Shown: positions 22,049 through 30,745 of the stretch, one piece after another | How the letters are laid out: every line of letters begins with the position of its first letter | Position numbering within the stretch: position 1 is the stretch's first letter | Assembly: GCA_017645245.1 (NCBI GenBank) | Contig: JAGCPG010000119.1 | Span: 1-33,112, forward strand | Reading direction: 5' to 3' | Length of the DNA: 33,112 nt | Source of the DNA: Bacteroidales bacterium | Lineage (GTDB): Bacteria; Bacteroidota; Bacteroidia; Bacteroidales; F082 | Program-made: the position numbers and the translations under genes | The notes under the pieces: model-generated | What the model was told of the DNA's origin: nothing | The model's input: the letters and a program-made list of their open reading frames with translations, nothing else | The model's database searches: none

Positions 22049-22713
22049 TCATCGATCAAAAATACGGCGATTTGACGGGGACCAAACACGCCCTGAATCA
22101 ACTCCTGTTCTATATCGTAGGTGCGTGATGGGCCTGTGATGATGACGGTTTGGGTGGCCGAGGCAGCGTTCAGTTTCTCCTTTTGTCGCTGCAAGGCCTC
22201 TTTCAAACCGCTCACGATTTGGTCGGTATGCGCCAATACGAGCAATACGTCAGGCTCGGCGTAGGACCGACGGCTTTCGGTGTCGTCGTCGGAGATGAAG
22301 ATGCTGCCTGTTTGCGCGATCAGATAGTCGCAGGTGGTGATGCTGACGATCTTTTGCTTGTTTTCTTTGTTCGGCGTGGTGCAATAGTCCAATCCGTACT
22401 TTTCAAGAAGCGCCTGCATCTTTCGGCCAGTGCACCAGAGGGGTTCCCATTCGTTTTGCGGAGCCAGTTGCTTGAGACATTCGCCAAACTCGGCTTCGCT
22501 TTCCAAATAGATGAAGATGCCGCCCATGTCCTTGAAGTGCTGGACGAACGTGATGGCGTTGCCGTCTTCCTCCTTGATGGGTTTCCACGTGTCGGTACGC
22601 AGGTCGATGTCTTCGAACATCGCCTCAGGCTTCTCGATGATGGCGTTTCTCACCTTAGTGAGGATTTGCTCCTTGTTGGTCGTCCCTTTGTCCGATCCCC
22701 TATGATTCTTCAT
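22045..22713 (-). CDS. LUD-domain protein (LutC/YkgG-like)
   Basis: A 222-aa protein of the LUD (lactate utilisation) domain superfamily. The diagnostic C-terminal motif is 'GPSRTYDIEQELIQGVFGPR', which in LutC proteins reads GPSxTADIExxLVxGxHGP. 'TTCDYLIAQTGSIFI' in the middle also matches the family ('GIAETGTxxx'). LutC works with LutA and LutB in oxidising L-lactate to pyruvate, but neither partner is present here, so the role may differ. The start overlaps the end of ftsH by 14 bp, so translation is probably coupled. This pairing with ftsH and rsfS suggests a housekeeping role; the substrate is not known. Confidence 0.82.
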   Translation of the reverse strand: MKNHRGSDKGTTNKEQILTKVRNAIIEKPEAMFEDIDLRTDTWKPIKEEDGNAITFVQHFKDMGGIFIYLESEAEFGECLKQLAPQNEWEPLWCTGRKMQALLEKYGLDYCTTPNKENKQKIVSITTCDYLIAQTGSIFISDDDTESRRSYAEPDVLLVLAHTDQIVSGLKEALQRQKEKLNAASATQTVIITGPSRTYDIEQELIQGVFGPRQIAVFLIDE

Positions 22714-24595
22714 GGCTTTCCTCCTTTGTTTCGTCCCATGGCCGTTTTCCGAAGATCAGCTCAAGGTCTTCCCCGAAGATGACCTCCTTCTCGATGAGCT
22801 TGTTGGCCAGTTGGGTCAGGCCGTCCTTGTTGGCGCTCAGGATGCTCAGTGCTTCCTGGTAGGCTTTTTCGGCCAGCTTGCTGACTTGCTTGTCGATGAC
22901 TTCGGCGGTCTTCTCGCTGTAAGGCTTGGTGAGACTGTATTCCTGTTGGCCGGTGGAGTCGTAGTAGCTCAGGTTGCCGATCTCCTCGTCGAGGCCGTAG
23001 TAGGTCACCATGGCGTAGGCTTGTTTGGTCACCTTCTCCAGGTCGGAGAGGGCGCCCGTGGAGATCTGGCCGAAGATGACCTGCTCGGCGGCGCGTCCGC
23101 CCATGGTGGCGATCATCTCATGATACAGCTGCTCCTTGGTGGTGATTTGACGTTCCTCGGGGAGGTACCAGGCGGCGCCCAGCGACTTGCCGCGAGGCAC
23201 GATGGTCACTTTGACCAGCGGATGCGCGTAGCGCAGCAGCCAACTGGTGGTGGCGTGGCCGGCCTCATGGAAGGCGATGACCTTCTTCTCGTCAGCCGTG
23301 ATGATCTTGTTTTTCTTTTCCAGACCTCCGATGATGCGGTCGATGGCATCCATGAAGTCCTGCTTTTCAATGAGATCCTTACCTTTGCGGGCGGCCATCA
23401 ATGCGGCTTCGTTGCATACGTTGGCGATATCGGCGCCCGAGAAGCCTGGGGTCTGCTTGGCCAGGAACTCTTTGTCGACGTCGGGACCGAGCTTCAGGTT
23501 GCGCATGTGCACCTCGAAGATCTCCCTTCTGCCGATCAGGTCGGGGAGCTCCACGTAGATCTGACGGTCGAAGCGGCCGGCGCGCATCAGGGCTTTGTCG
23601 AGAATGTCGGCACGGTTGGTGGCGGCCAGCACGATGACGCCGGAGTTGGTACCGAAGCCGTCCATTTCGGTGAGCAGTTGGTTCAAGGTGCTCTCGCGCT
23701 CGTCGTTGCCGCCGTTCATCGGGTTCTTGCCACGGGCACGGCCGATGGCGTCGATTTCATCGATGAAGATGATGCAGGGCGACTTCTGCTTGGCGTTGTT
23801 AAACAGGTCGCGGACGCGTGAGGCGCCTACGCCGACGAACATCTCCACGAAATCGGAGCCGGAGATGCTGAAAAACGGTACGTTGGCTTCACCCGCCACC
23901 GACTTGGCCAGTAAGGTCTTACCCGTTCCGGGAGGGCCAACCAGCAGCACGCCCTTCGGGATCTTGCCACCCAACTTGGTGTATTTTGTAGGATTCTTCA
24001 GGAAATCCACAATCTCCATGATCTCCACCTTGGCTTCTTCCAATCCCGCGACGTCCTTAAAGGTCACATTCACGGGCACATTGTCCTTGTCGAACAGCTG
24101 CGCCTTCGATTTTCCGATGTTGAAGATCTGTCCGCCGCCAAAGCCTCCGCCACGGGCGCTCATGTTTCGCATGATCAGCACCCAGATCACTACCAGCACA
24201 ATCAAGGGTAGCCATCCGATCAGGAAGTCCATGCCCCAGCTCTTGCGCTGCACGTTGGTGATGTAGATGGGATCCTTGATGTCGTTTTCCCTTTGCACTT
24301 CCTCCACTTTCTCCTCGAATCGCTCCAACGATCCGATCCTGTAGGTGTATTTCGCGACTTTGGGATCTTCGTTCAAATATATTTCCGCGTTCTCCTTGTT
24401 GACCAGCTCGATCTTGGAGACCTCGCCATCCTTCAACAGCTCGATGAGTTGGCCCATGTCGATTTCCTCTTGGGCGGCTTCGTCCTTCCCCGTGAAATAG
24501 AGGAAAAACAGGATGGCGGTCAGGATGACGTATATCCAGTAGAAGTTGAACTTCCTTTTGCCCACTGGCTTTTTAGGTGTTTTGTTGTCTTCCAT
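22700..24595 (-). CDS. ftsH: ATP-dependent zinc metalloprotease FtsH
   Basis: A membrane-anchored AAA+ protease that extracts and degrades misfolded or regulatory membrane and cytosolic proteins. The 631-aa product has two membrane helices (about residues 18-36 and 123-143) flanking a periplasmic segment. The AAA domain has Walker A GPPGTGKT (Lys226), Walker B '[11 protein letters not shown]' (Asp279, Glu280) and the second region of homology '[20 protein letters not shown]'. The zinc site HEAGH is at residues 443-447. ATG 24595 is preferred because it follows the rsfS stop by one base and gives the usual short N-terminus; an in-frame GTG at 24607 lies inside rsfS. The tail is acidic. All catalytic residues are intact. 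Confidence 0.96.
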   Translation of the reverse strand: MEDNKTPKKPVGKRKFNFYWIYVILTAILFFLYFTGKDEAAQEEIDMGQLIELLKDGEVSKIELVNKENAEIYLNEDPKVAKYTYRIGSLERFEEKVEEVQRENDIKDPIYITNVQRKSWGMDFLIGWLPLIVLVVIWVLIMRNMSARGGGFGGGQIFNIGKSKAQLFDKDNVPVNVTFKDVAGLEEAKVEIMEIVDFLKNPTKYTKLGGKIPKGVLLVGPPGTGKTLLAKSVAGEANVPFFSISGSDFVEMFVGVGASRVRDLFNNAKQKSPCIIFIDEIDAIGRARGKNPMNGGNDERESTLNQLLTEMDGFGTNSGVIVLAATNRADILDKALMRAGRFDRQIYVELPDLIGRREIFEVHMRNLKLGPDVDKEFLAKQTPGFSGADIANVCNEAALMAARKGKDLIEKQDFMDAIDRIIGGLEKKNKIITADEKKVIAFHEAGHATTSWLLRYAHPLVKVTIVPRGKSLGAAWYLPEERQITTKEQLYHEMIATMGGRAAEQVIFGQISTGALSDLEKVTKQAYAMVTYYGLDEEIGNLSYYDSTGQQEYSLTKPYSEKTAEVIDKQVSKLAEKAYQEALSILSANKDGLTQLANKLIEKEVIFGEDLELIFGKRPWDETKEESHEES

Positions 24596-24596
24596 A

Positions 24597-24971
24597 TCAT
24601 TCCTCACTGTTTACAATCTTCTCGGCGTCGGCCCAGAGCTCCTCAAGTTGGTAGAACTTGCGCATCGACTGCAGGAAAACGTGCACCACCACGTCCACAA
24701 AGTCGATCAGGATCCACTCCGTGTTGTCCCTTCCTTCGATATGGTATGGTTTCACTCCGTTCTTGTTGCGCACCTCGTCAATGATTTTGTCGGCGATGGC
24801 ATCCACTTGGACCTTCGAGTTGGCATGGCAGATCACAAAATAATCCGTTACTGCGGTGCCTGTCTCCCTAAGATCCAAGGTAACGATTTCCTTTCCTTTG
24901 ACGGCATCCATGGCTTCAACTACGGTTGCCACTACTTCTTCAGCGTTTCCAGATTGATGTCTGATTCTCAT
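24597..24971 (-). CDS. rsfS: Ribosomal silencing factor RsfS
   Basis: A 124-aa protein of the RsfS/Iojap family. It binds ribosomal protein uL14 on the large subunit and blocks subunit joining when nutrients are scarce. Family markers are 'AVTDYFVICHANSKVQVDAI' (residues 39-58), 'GVKPYHIEGRDNTEWILIDF' and 'VVVHVFLQSMRKFYQLEELW' near the C-terminus. It is the first gene of a minus-strand unit, followed by ftsH after one base. The order rsfS-ftsH fits what I know of Bacteroidales genomes. Confidence 0.93.
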   Translation of the reverse strand: MRIRHQSGNAEEVVATVVEAMDAVKGKEIVTLDLRETGTAVTDYFVICHANSKVQVDAIADKIIDEVRNKNGVKPYHIEGRDNTEWILIDFVDVVVHVFLQSMRKFYQLEELWADAEKIVNSEE

Positions 24972-25004
24972 TGCGATTTCTTCGTTTGGACTTATTTAAA
25001 AATA

Positions 25005-25012
25005 CAAAAGTA
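25005..25012 (-). promoter_or_regulatory. Possible -7 element for rsfS operon
   Basis: TACTTTTG on the minus strand fits TAnnTTTG and ends 33 bp before the rsfS start. No good -33 TTG lies at the expected distance, so support is partial. Confidence 0.4.
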
Positions 25013-25045
25013 CACAAAATAGTTGGATTGTTACCTTTTTTTAGC

Positions 25046-25073
25046 TTGAATTCCTAAAAAATAACTAATTTCG
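25046..25073 (+). promoter_or_regulatory. Possible promoter for kdsC cluster
   Basis: A -33 TTG (25046-25048) and TAATTTCG (25066-25073, one mismatch to TAnnTTTG) are separated by 17 bp, just upstream of the kdsC start at 25095. It is divergent from the rsfS element within the same 123-bp gap. Confidence 0.45.
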
Positions 25074-25094
25074 TGCATTGAAACAGAATCAGGC

Positions 25095-25616
25095 ATGAAT
25101 GACTTAAATAGCTTATTGTCAGAAGTCACCACTTTCATCTTCGATTATGACGGAGTGATGACCGACGGCACGGTGTATATGGACAGCAACGGCGATCCGC
25201 TGCGCACCTCCAACGTGAAAGACGGCTACGCCATCCAGCTGGCAAGTAAACTGGGCTATCATCTGGCCGTGATCTCGGGCGCGGTGGTCACCAATATCAC
25301 GAAAAGGCTGAATATGCTGGGCGTGACGGATGTGTTCACCGGTGTTCCCGACAAGGTGGTGAAGCTGGAGGAGTACATGAATCAGTATCAACTCGCTGCT
25401 AACCAGATCGTTTACATGGGCGACGACATCCCCGACCTTCGCGTGATGCATCAGGTGGGCGTTCCGGCTTGTCCGGCCGATGCCGCCGAAGAGGTGAAAC
25501 AGATCAGCGCCTTCGTCAGCAGCCGTCCGGGTGGCCGCGGTTGTGTGCGCGACGTTATCGAACAGACACTCAAGGTTCAGGGAAAATGGATGACCGCCGA
25601 GGCTTATTCATGGTAA
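25095..25616 (+). CDS. kdsC: Kdo-8-phosphate phosphatase (KdsC-type HAD)
   Basis: A HAD-superfamily phosphatase, 173 aa, that releases phosphate from 3-deoxy-D-manno-octulosonate 8-phosphate to give Kdo for the LPS inner core. The N-terminal catalytic motif is 'FDYDGVMTDG' (nucleophile Asp17, Asp19). 'KDGYAIQLA' and 'VISGAVV' (motif II Ser) follow, then 'PDKVVKLEEYM' and the motif IV aspartates in 'GDDIPDL' (Asp110-Asp111). The small size without a separate cap domain is characteristic of KdsC tetramers. KdsC is favoured over other small HAD enzymes by 'GVMTDGTVY' and by the nearby lpxB. It heads the cluster with maf, surE and lpxB. Confidence 0.87.
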   Translation: MNDLNSLLSEVTTFIFDYDGVMTDGTVYMDSNGDPLRTSNVKDGYAIQLASKLGYHLAVISGAVVTNITKRLNMLGVTDVFTGVPDKVVKLEEYMNQYQLAANQIVYMGDDIPDLRVMHQVGVPACPADAAEEVKQISAFVSSRPGGRGCVRDVIEQTLKVQGKWMTAEAYSW

Positions 25617-25631
25617 TATTTATTAATAGGT

Positions 25632-26216
25632 ATGATATTGGAACATCTTGATCGATACACAGTGGTGCTAGCGTCGAAATCGCCACGTCGACAGGAACTG
25701 CTGAAGGGGATGGGCGTGAGGTTTGTCACCATCACCAAGGAGACGCCAGAGGATTTCCCCGAGATGCCCTTGGAAAAGGTGCCTGAATATTTGAGCCGTC
25801 AGAAATCGCTGGCTTTCAGCGATGAAGAGCTGCCTGACAATTACCTGCTGATCACCGCAGATACCGTAGTGATTGCTGAAAACGAGATTCTTGGGAAACC
25901 GGTTGATCGTAACGATGCCTTGCGGATGATGCACCTCCTTTCAGGCAAGTCGCACCATGTCGTGACTGGGGTTACGGTTCGCTCAAAGGAGAGGATGGAG
26001 ACGTTTTCGGCGACTTCGAAGGTCACTTTTGCCCCGCTCGACCAAGAGGAGATGGAGTATTACGTGGACCAGTACAAGCCTTTTGACAAGGCTGGCGCCT
26101 ACGGCATCCAGGAATGGATCGGCTATGTGGGAATTTCGGGACTGGAAGGCTCCTTTTACAACGTCATGGGCCTGCCTACCCGAAAACTGTATCAAACTCT
26201 AAAAACCTTACAATGA
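25632..26216 (+). CDS. maf: Maf-like nucleoside triphosphate pyrophosphatase
   Basis: A 194-aa house-cleaning pyrophosphatase that hydrolyses dTTP/UTP or modified nucleotides. The family signature 'VVLASKSPRRQELL' occurs at residues 11-24. 'ITADTVV' carries the catalytic Asp region, followed by 'ILGKPVDRNDALRMM' and 'LSGKSHHVVTGV'. The C-terminal 'DKAGAYGIQEW' and 'EGSFYNVMGLP' are also diagnostic; the AGAYGIQ form is typical of the YhdE (dTTP/UTP) group. The gap from kdsC is 15 bp, and the stop overlaps the surE start by 4 bp. Confidence 0.93.
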   Translation: MILEHLDRYTVVLASKSPRRQELLKGMGVRFVTITKETPEDFPEMPLEKVPEYLSRQKSLAFSDEELPDNYLLITADTVVIAENEILGKPVDRNDALRMMHLLSGKSHHVVTGVTVRSKERMETFSATSKVTFAPLDQEEMEYYVDQYKPFDKAGAYGIQEWIGYVGISGLEGSFYNVMGLPTRKLYQTLKTLQ

Positions 26217-27001
26217 TGAATCAAAACAAACCGCTCATATTGATCACCAACGATGACGGCTATCAGGCCAAGGGACTGCGAAAGCTGATCTCTCTGATGA
26301 GGCCGTTGGGCGAGGTTATTGTCATCTCGACGGACAAGGTGATGTCGGCCAAGGGCCATTCGATCACCACCACGCCTACCTTGACGGCAACCTTGGTTGA
26401 AAGCGCACCCGACTATAGGGAATACGTTTGCAACGGCACGCCCGTCGACTGTGTGAAGGTCGGCTACCAATGGATTCTGGACCGGCTGCCCGACATCGTA
26501 GTCTCGGGCATCAACCATGGCACCAACGCCTCCATCAACGTCATCTATTCGGGCACCATGGCAGCGGCCATCGAGGCTTGCATGGACGGCATCAAGGCGG
26601 TGGGCTTCAGCCTCGACAGCTATGACCTCGACGCTGATTTCGACCATCTTGACGATTACATCGTCGCTATTACTAAAGATGTGCTGGAAAACGGCCTTCC
26701 CGATGGGGTCTGCCTGAACGTCAACTTTCCAAAACGTGGCGAAGAGCCGATCAAGGGGGTGAAGATCTGCCGTCAGGCCAAGGCCAAGTGGATTGAGGTG
26801 TACAGCGCAATCCAAGATGAACGGGGCGGAACTTGCCTGAAACTGGGCGGGGAGTTCGTTTATGAGGACCAAGGTGATGACACCGATTGCATGGCCACTA
26901 AAAACAACTATGTGTCGATCGTCCCGACGCATTTCGATTTGACGGCGACACAATATTTGGATCAAATGAGTCGTTTTGAACATATTATGGATAAAAAATG
27001 A
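26213..27001 (+). CDS. surE: 5'/3'-nucleotidase SurE
   Basis: A metal-dependent nucleoside monophosphatase of 262 aa. The metal-binding motif 'LITNDDGYQAKGL' (Asp14-Asp15) is near the N-terminus, followed by 'VCNGTPVDCVKVG', 'VSGINHGTNASINVIYSGTM' and 'GVCLNVNFP', all SurE hallmarks. ATG 26213 is used because it overlaps the maf stop (ATGA). ATG 26216 directly follows and would remove one residue, while the earlier in-frame start at 26114 lies in maf and is rejected. The stop overlaps the next gene by 4 bp. Confidence 0.94.
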   Translation: MMNQNKPLILITNDDGYQAKGLRKLISLMRPLGEVIVISTDKVMSAKGHSITTTPTLTATLVESAPDYREYVCNGTPVDCVKVGYQWILDRLPDIVVSGINHGTNASINVIYSGTMAAAIEACMDGIKAVGFSLDSYDLDADFDHLDDYIVAITKDVLENGLPDGVCLNVNFPKRGEEPIKGVKICRQAKAKWIEVYSAIQDERGGTCLKLGGEFVYEDQGDDTDCMATKNNYVSIVPTHFDLTATQYLDQMSRFEHIMDKK

Positions 27002-27243
27002 GAATCAATGATAATTTTTGGCTCGGATTGCTGATCGGAGCGGCGGTTTTTGCACTTTGTTTCCTGTTGCTTTCCTTGATTCCTTGGGGAGTGGCTTATA
27101 GGAGAGCCCCTTATCTGTTGGCTTTTGTTCCGGGAATCGTCTTGTTTAGGATGTCCATGGTGAAATGGGAAATGGAAAAAATCGGCAAAGGCATTTTGCT
27201 TGTGACCTTCGTGGGGATGTTACTGGTGTTTTTCCTGATCTGA
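26998..27243 (+). CDS. Small integral membrane protein, 81 aa
   Basis: I do not recognise a named family. The product is mostly hydrophobic, with probable membrane helices at about residues 8-30, 36-53 and 63-81. A positively charged loop 'YRRAP' follows the first helix and a charged 'KWEMEKIGKG' loop precedes the last. Its start overlaps the surE stop (ATGA) and lpxB begins 16 bp after it, so it is very probably co-expressed with both. The position next to lpxB makes an inner-membrane role in the envelope possible, but nothing in the sequence proves it. Confidence 0.75.
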   Translation: MRINDNFWLGLLIGAAVFALCFLLLSLIPWGVAYRRAPYLLAFVPGIVLFRMSMVKWEMEKIGKGILLVTFVGMLLVFFLI

Positions 27244-27259
27244 AAGAAAGAATGATGTC

Positions 27260-28375
27260 ATGAAGTATTATATCATTGCAGGTGAGGCCTCAGGCGATTT
27301 GCATGCATCGAACCTGATGGCTGAAATCAAGAAAAATGACCCTAAGGCCGAGTTTCGCGCCTGGGGCGGCGACCTGATGCGCAAGCAAGGCGCCACTTTG
27401 GTGAAGCACTATAGGCATCTGGCCTTCATGGGCTTCGTGGAAGTGGCCGTCAACCTAAAGAAGATTCTAGGAAATATCAAGGAATGTAAGAAAGATCTGC
27501 TTGAGTATCAGCCTGATCTGGTGATCCTGGTGGATTATCCAGGGTTCAACCTGCGGATCGCGAAGTTCGCCCATGACCACCGGATGAAGGTGTGTTATTA
27601 CATCTCCCCACAGGTCTGGGCTTGGAAACGGCATCGGGTTTACAAGATCAAGAAGTGCGTCGACAAAATGTTGGTGATCTTGCCTTTTGAAGAGCAGTTT
27701 TACAAGGATTATGGCGTAGATGCCACCTTTGTAGGGCATCCGCTGCTCGACGAGCTGTCGAAGCTGAATGTGACGCCCCGCCTGAGTTTCGTCCACCGTA
27801 ACAATCTTTCCGAGAAAAGGGAGATCATCGCGATGCTCCCTGGCAGTCGTAAGCAGGAGGTGGAACGCATGTTGGGTACGATGCTTAAGGTGATTCCGCA
27901 TTTTCCTCAGTACCAATTTGTTATCGCTGGAGTATCATCGCTCGACAAGAACCTTTATCAGCGCATGATAGGGGATAAGGATGTTCGATTGGTGGAGAAC
28001 CAGACGTATGAGTTGCTCCAGAACTCCAGCGCCGCATTGGTGACTTCCGGAACGGCAACCCTTGAGACGGCTTTGCTGGCGGTACCCGAGGTGGTATGTT
28101 ATAAGGCGAACGGCCTCTCGTATCTGATTGCCAAGAAATTGATCAAGGTGAACTACATCAGTTTGGTCAATCTGGTCATGGAAAAGGAGGTTGTCAAGGA
28201 ACTGATCCAGAATGAGTTTACCGAAGAGAACTTGGTGAAGGAGCTGGAACGTGTGCTCAAGGATCCCAAGCGTCAGCGCCAATTGCTCGATGATCTGGAT
28301 TCCCTGAAGGCTCGTTTGGGCAACTCGGGAGCCTCAGCCAAAGCCGCCGCTGTGGTCGCTGAGATGGTAAAATGA
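27260..28375 (+). CDS. lpxB: Lipid-A-disaccharide synthase
   Basis: A GT-B glycosyltransferase of 371 aa that joins UDP-2,3-diacylglucosamine and lipid X to make the lipid A disaccharide. The N-terminal 'YIIAGEASGDLHASNLM' is the LpxB signature. 'LVDYPGFNLRIAK', 'CYYISPQVWAWKRHRVYKIK' and 'FVGHPLLDE' are conserved. The C-terminal donor site appears as 'IAMLPGSRKQEVERM' and 'ALVTSGTATLETAL'. The length is normal. With kdsC this makes two LPS genes in the cluster. The downstream gap holds no clear hairpin terminator. Confidence 0.96.
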   Translation: MKYYIIAGEASGDLHASNLMAEIKKNDPKAEFRAWGGDLMRKQGATLVKHYRHLAFMGFVEVAVNLKKILGNIKECKKDLLEYQPDLVILVDYPGFNLRIAKFAHDHRMKVCYYISPQVWAWKRHRVYKIKKCVDKMLVILPFEEQFYKDYGVDATFVGHPLLDELSKLNVTPRLSFVHRNNLSEKREIIAMLPGSRKQEVERMLGTMLKVIPHFPQYQFVIAGVSSLDKNLYQRMIGDKDVRLVENQTYELLQNSSAALVTSGTATLETALLAVPEVVCYKANGLSYLIAKKLIKVNYISLVNLVMEKEVVKELIQNEFTEENLVKELERVLKDPKRQRQLLDDLDSLKARLGNSGASAKAAAVVAEMVK

Positions 28376-28395
28376 CATTTTATTAATTAAATATA

Positions 28396-28426
28396 TTGAC
28401 TTTTCCATAAAAATTTCGTAACTTGC
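28396..28426 (+). promoter_or_regulatory. Possible promoter for comEC-like gene
   Basis: A -33 TTG at 28396-28398 and TAACTTGC at 28419-28426 are separated by 20 bp. The -7 element matches TAnnTTTG poorly, but the spacing and its place in an A/T-rich 70-bp gap fit. Confidence 0.35.
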
Positions 28427-28445
28427 GTCCTCATTGAAGCATGTT

Positions 28446-30551
28446 ATGAATTGGAACAAGTATCCTTTTGTTAGGCTTTTCTTTGCCTTGGCCTTGGGTG
28501 TGGCACTTCGTGATGCCTTGGGGTCGGTAGGTTCTGGCATGTCAAGGCTTTTCGTTGCTTTTGCCGTATGCATTGGGATGCTTTTTCTGTTGTTCCGTGT
28601 GCTGAAATCGTATCGGCATCTGTGGATCTATGGCGTTGCGACCATCCTGGTGTTTATATATCTCGGCTTTTTTAGGGCATGTTTGCAGGATGTTACCGCG
28701 AAACGGGATTATTTCGGCGCTTTAACGACGGGGGAAGGATGCTTTCTCGCTAGGGTTTATGAGCCTCCTTCGGAGAAGGACAAGTCGATGAAGGTCCTGC
28801 TTGACCTTCGGGGTTTTATGAATGATACGGCCAAGTTGAAGGTTTCCGGCAAGGTGATGGCTTATCTGGAAAAGACGGAGGAAGCTATGTCTTTGGTCTA
28901 TGGCGATGTTGTGGCCTTTTCAGTACCCATTGAGGAGATTTCTCCTCCTTTGAATCCAGAAGAGTTTGATTATCAGCGATATTTGAATCGGCATGGCATT
29001 ACAGGTAGGGTGTTTCTGAAACAAGGGGATTGGTTCAATACGGGTGTCACAGAAGCCAATCCGGTGTACGCTTTTGCCTATCGTTTTCGCGACAAGCTGT
29101 TGGCGGCCATGCAGCGTTGCGGCCTGACGGAGAATGAGTTTGGCGTGGGTGCCGCCATCCTGTTGGGCTATGACGAAAGCCTTCCCGCGCAAGTCAGGCA
29201 GAACTATGTCGCTGCGGGCTCCATGCACATCCTCTGCGTTTCGGGCATGCATGTGGGCATCATCTATTTGTTGGCCTCGTTCCTGTTGGGTTTTCTCGGG
29301 AAAGGCAGAAGAATGGCGCTGATCCGAAGGTTGATCCTGTTGGCGTTGGTTTGGTTTTATGCCCTTTTGACGGGTCTTTCGCCTTCCATCATGCGCGCCA
29401 CCCTGATGATCACCTTTGTGCTTTTCGGGGAGTTGATCCATCGGAAAGGCTTTGCCTTGAATTCCATCGCCGCGTCCGCCTTTGTGCTGTTGATGATCGA
29501 TCCGAACAACCTCTTCGCCATTGGCTTTCAGCTGTCGTATGTGGCCGTGGTGGGCATCGTCCTGCTGCAACGGCCGATCTATAACCTAATTTATGTCAAA
29601 AACAAACTTTTGGATAAAGTGTGGGAGATCACGGCGGTTTCGCTGGCTGCGCAGATCGCGACCATGCCCTTTGCGGTCTATTATTTCCATCAATTCACAC
29701 CTTATTTCTGGCTGAGCAACCTGTTGATGACGCCGCTGTCGTTTCTGGTGATTCTGTTGGGTATGCTGTTGCTCGTTTTTTCATGGGTGCCTTGGCTGAA
29801 TCTTGCCATAGGGAAGGTGGTTTGGTTGCTTCTTCATGTCATGAATCTGTCAGTCGCCTGGATTGAGCGGTTGCCGTGTTCGTTGGTCAAAGGCTTGTAT
29901 ATGAACGACTTTCAGTTTGCATTGAGCATGTTGCTTTTGTTGCTGCTATGGCTGTTTGTGAACCTCAAGAAAAAGCGTATGATGCTTGAAATGCTTACGG
30001 TTTCGGCGCTTTTTGCCATGACGATGGCATGGCGAAGCCAGCGGTTGTCGCAGCAGTCGCAAATTTTGGTGTATTCCGTACGAAACCACACGGCCATCAA
30101 CATTGTGGACGGCAATAGGAATATGTTGCTGTGTGACGAAAGCCTGTTGTCCGAATCGTCCTCGATCGATTATAGCTTGAAAGGTCATTGGGCGAGGGAC
30201 CAGCTGAGCATGAATCCGGTGTGTTACATTTTGGAGGAAGATATTGATAATGAGTTGGTTGTCAAACATAGACATCTGCTCTCGGCCCATGGCGTGTTGT
30301 TGGCGTTTTGGGATCCAGCATTAGCCTTGCATGATGGGAAACCCAAAGTTGCCGTGGATTATCTGATGGTTTGTGAGAAGCAGCGCCCCGACCTTCAACG
30401 CGTAGTTGATACCTATCGTGTTGGAACGCTTTTGGTGGATGGATCCGTGCCGAATTATCTGGCCAAAGAATGGGTTTCCCAGGCCGAAGTCTACGGAATT
30501 CCCTGTTTTGATCTCAGAAACGGTGCTTTTGAGTTATCTATAAATAATTGA
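28446..30551 (+). CDS. ComEC/Rec2-family membrane protein, 701 aa
   Basis: An integral membrane protein related to the DNA-uptake channel ComEC. Three hydrophobic helices occupy about residues 1-80. A soluble DUF4131/OB-like segment follows (about 85-200, with 'NPEEFDYQRYLNRHGITGRV'), then the multi-helix Competence domain (about 215-510). The family motif 'ILCVSGMHVGIIYL' is present (Ser266-Gly271), as is 'RATLMITFVLFGEL'. The last 190 or so residues are soluble and do not show the HxHxDH metallo-beta-lactamase motif. DNA uptake is the family's role, but it is unproven here. ATG 28446 is preferred over the in-frame TTG at 28434. The gene stands alone between lpxB and tRNA-Asp. Confidence 0.86.
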   Translation: MNWNKYPFVRLFFALALGVALRDALGSVGSGMSRLFVAFAVCIGMLFLLFRVLKSYRHLWIYGVATILVFIYLGFFRACLQDVTAKRDYFGALTTGEGCFLARVYEPPSEKDKSMKVLLDLRGFMNDTAKLKVSGKVMAYLEKTEEAMSLVYGDVVAFSVPIEEISPPLNPEEFDYQRYLNRHGITGRVFLKQGDWFNTGVTEANPVYAFAYRFRDKLLAAMQRCGLTENEFGVGAAILLGYDESLPAQVRQNYVAAGSMHILCVSGMHVGIIYLLASFLLGFLGKGRRMALIRRLILLALVWFYALLTGLSPSIMRATLMITFVLFGELIHRKGFALNSIAASAFVLLMIDPNNLFAIGFQLSYVAVVGIVLLQRPIYNLIYVKNKLLDKVWEITAVSLAAQIATMPFAVYYFHQFTPYFWLSNLLMTPLSFLVILLGMLLLVFSWVPWLNLAIGKVVWLLLHVMNLSVAWIERLPCSLVKGLYMNDFQFALSMLLLLLLWLFVNLKKKRMMLEMLTVSALFAMTMAWRSQRLSQQSQILVYSVRNHTAINIVDGNRNMLLCDESLLSESSSIDYSLKGHWARDQLSMNPVCYILEEDIDNELVVKHRHLLSAHGVLLAFWDPALALHDGKPKVAVDYLMVCEKQRPDLQRVVDTYRVGTLLVDGSVPNYLAKEWVSQAEVYGIPCFDLRNGAFELSINN

Positions 30552-30597
30552 TAATCATTAAAATATGAAAATTTTGAAAAAAAATTGAAAAAATCAC

Positions 30598-30627
30598 TTG
30601 TGCATTTCAAAAATGGTAGTACCTTTG
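30598..30627 (+). promoter_or_regulatory. Strong promoter for tRNA-Asp
   Basis: A -33 TTG (30598-30600), 19-bp spacer and perfect -7 TACCTTTG (30620-30627) follow an A-rich stretch resembling an UP element (30561-30596). The tRNA begins 40 bp downstream. The layout is nearly the same as in the stable-RNA promoter at 32981-33010. Confidence 0.85.
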
Positions 30628-30667
30628 CATCCGCAAAGCAAAGCAATAAAAGTTCTTTTTCAAGGTT

Positions 30668-30742
30668 GGTCCGGTAGTTCAGTTTGGTTAGAATGCCTGC
30701 CTGTCACGCAGGAGGTCGCGAGTTCGAGCCTCGTCCGGACCG
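30668..30742 (+). tRNA. tRNA-Asp (GTC)
   Basis: A complete 75-nt cloverleaf excluding CCA. The acceptor stem pairs GGTCCGG (30668-30674) with CCGGACC (30735-30741), with discriminator G. The anticodon stem pairs CCTGC with GCAGG around the loop CTGTCAC, with anticodon GTC at 30703-30705. The T arm contains the GTTCGAGCC segment. CCA is not encoded. Confidence 0.97.
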
Positions 30743-30745
30743 CTG

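Noticed and set aside
22712..23821. A 369-codon plus-strand frame opposite ftsH
   Set aside because: ftsH on the other strand has every catalytic motif; the opposite frame has only shadow-like composition.
26114..26212. Earlier in-frame start for surE
   Set aside because: It would overlap maf by about 100 bp and add residues not found before the conserved SurE 'LITNDDG' motif. The ATG at 26213 gives the usual N-terminus.
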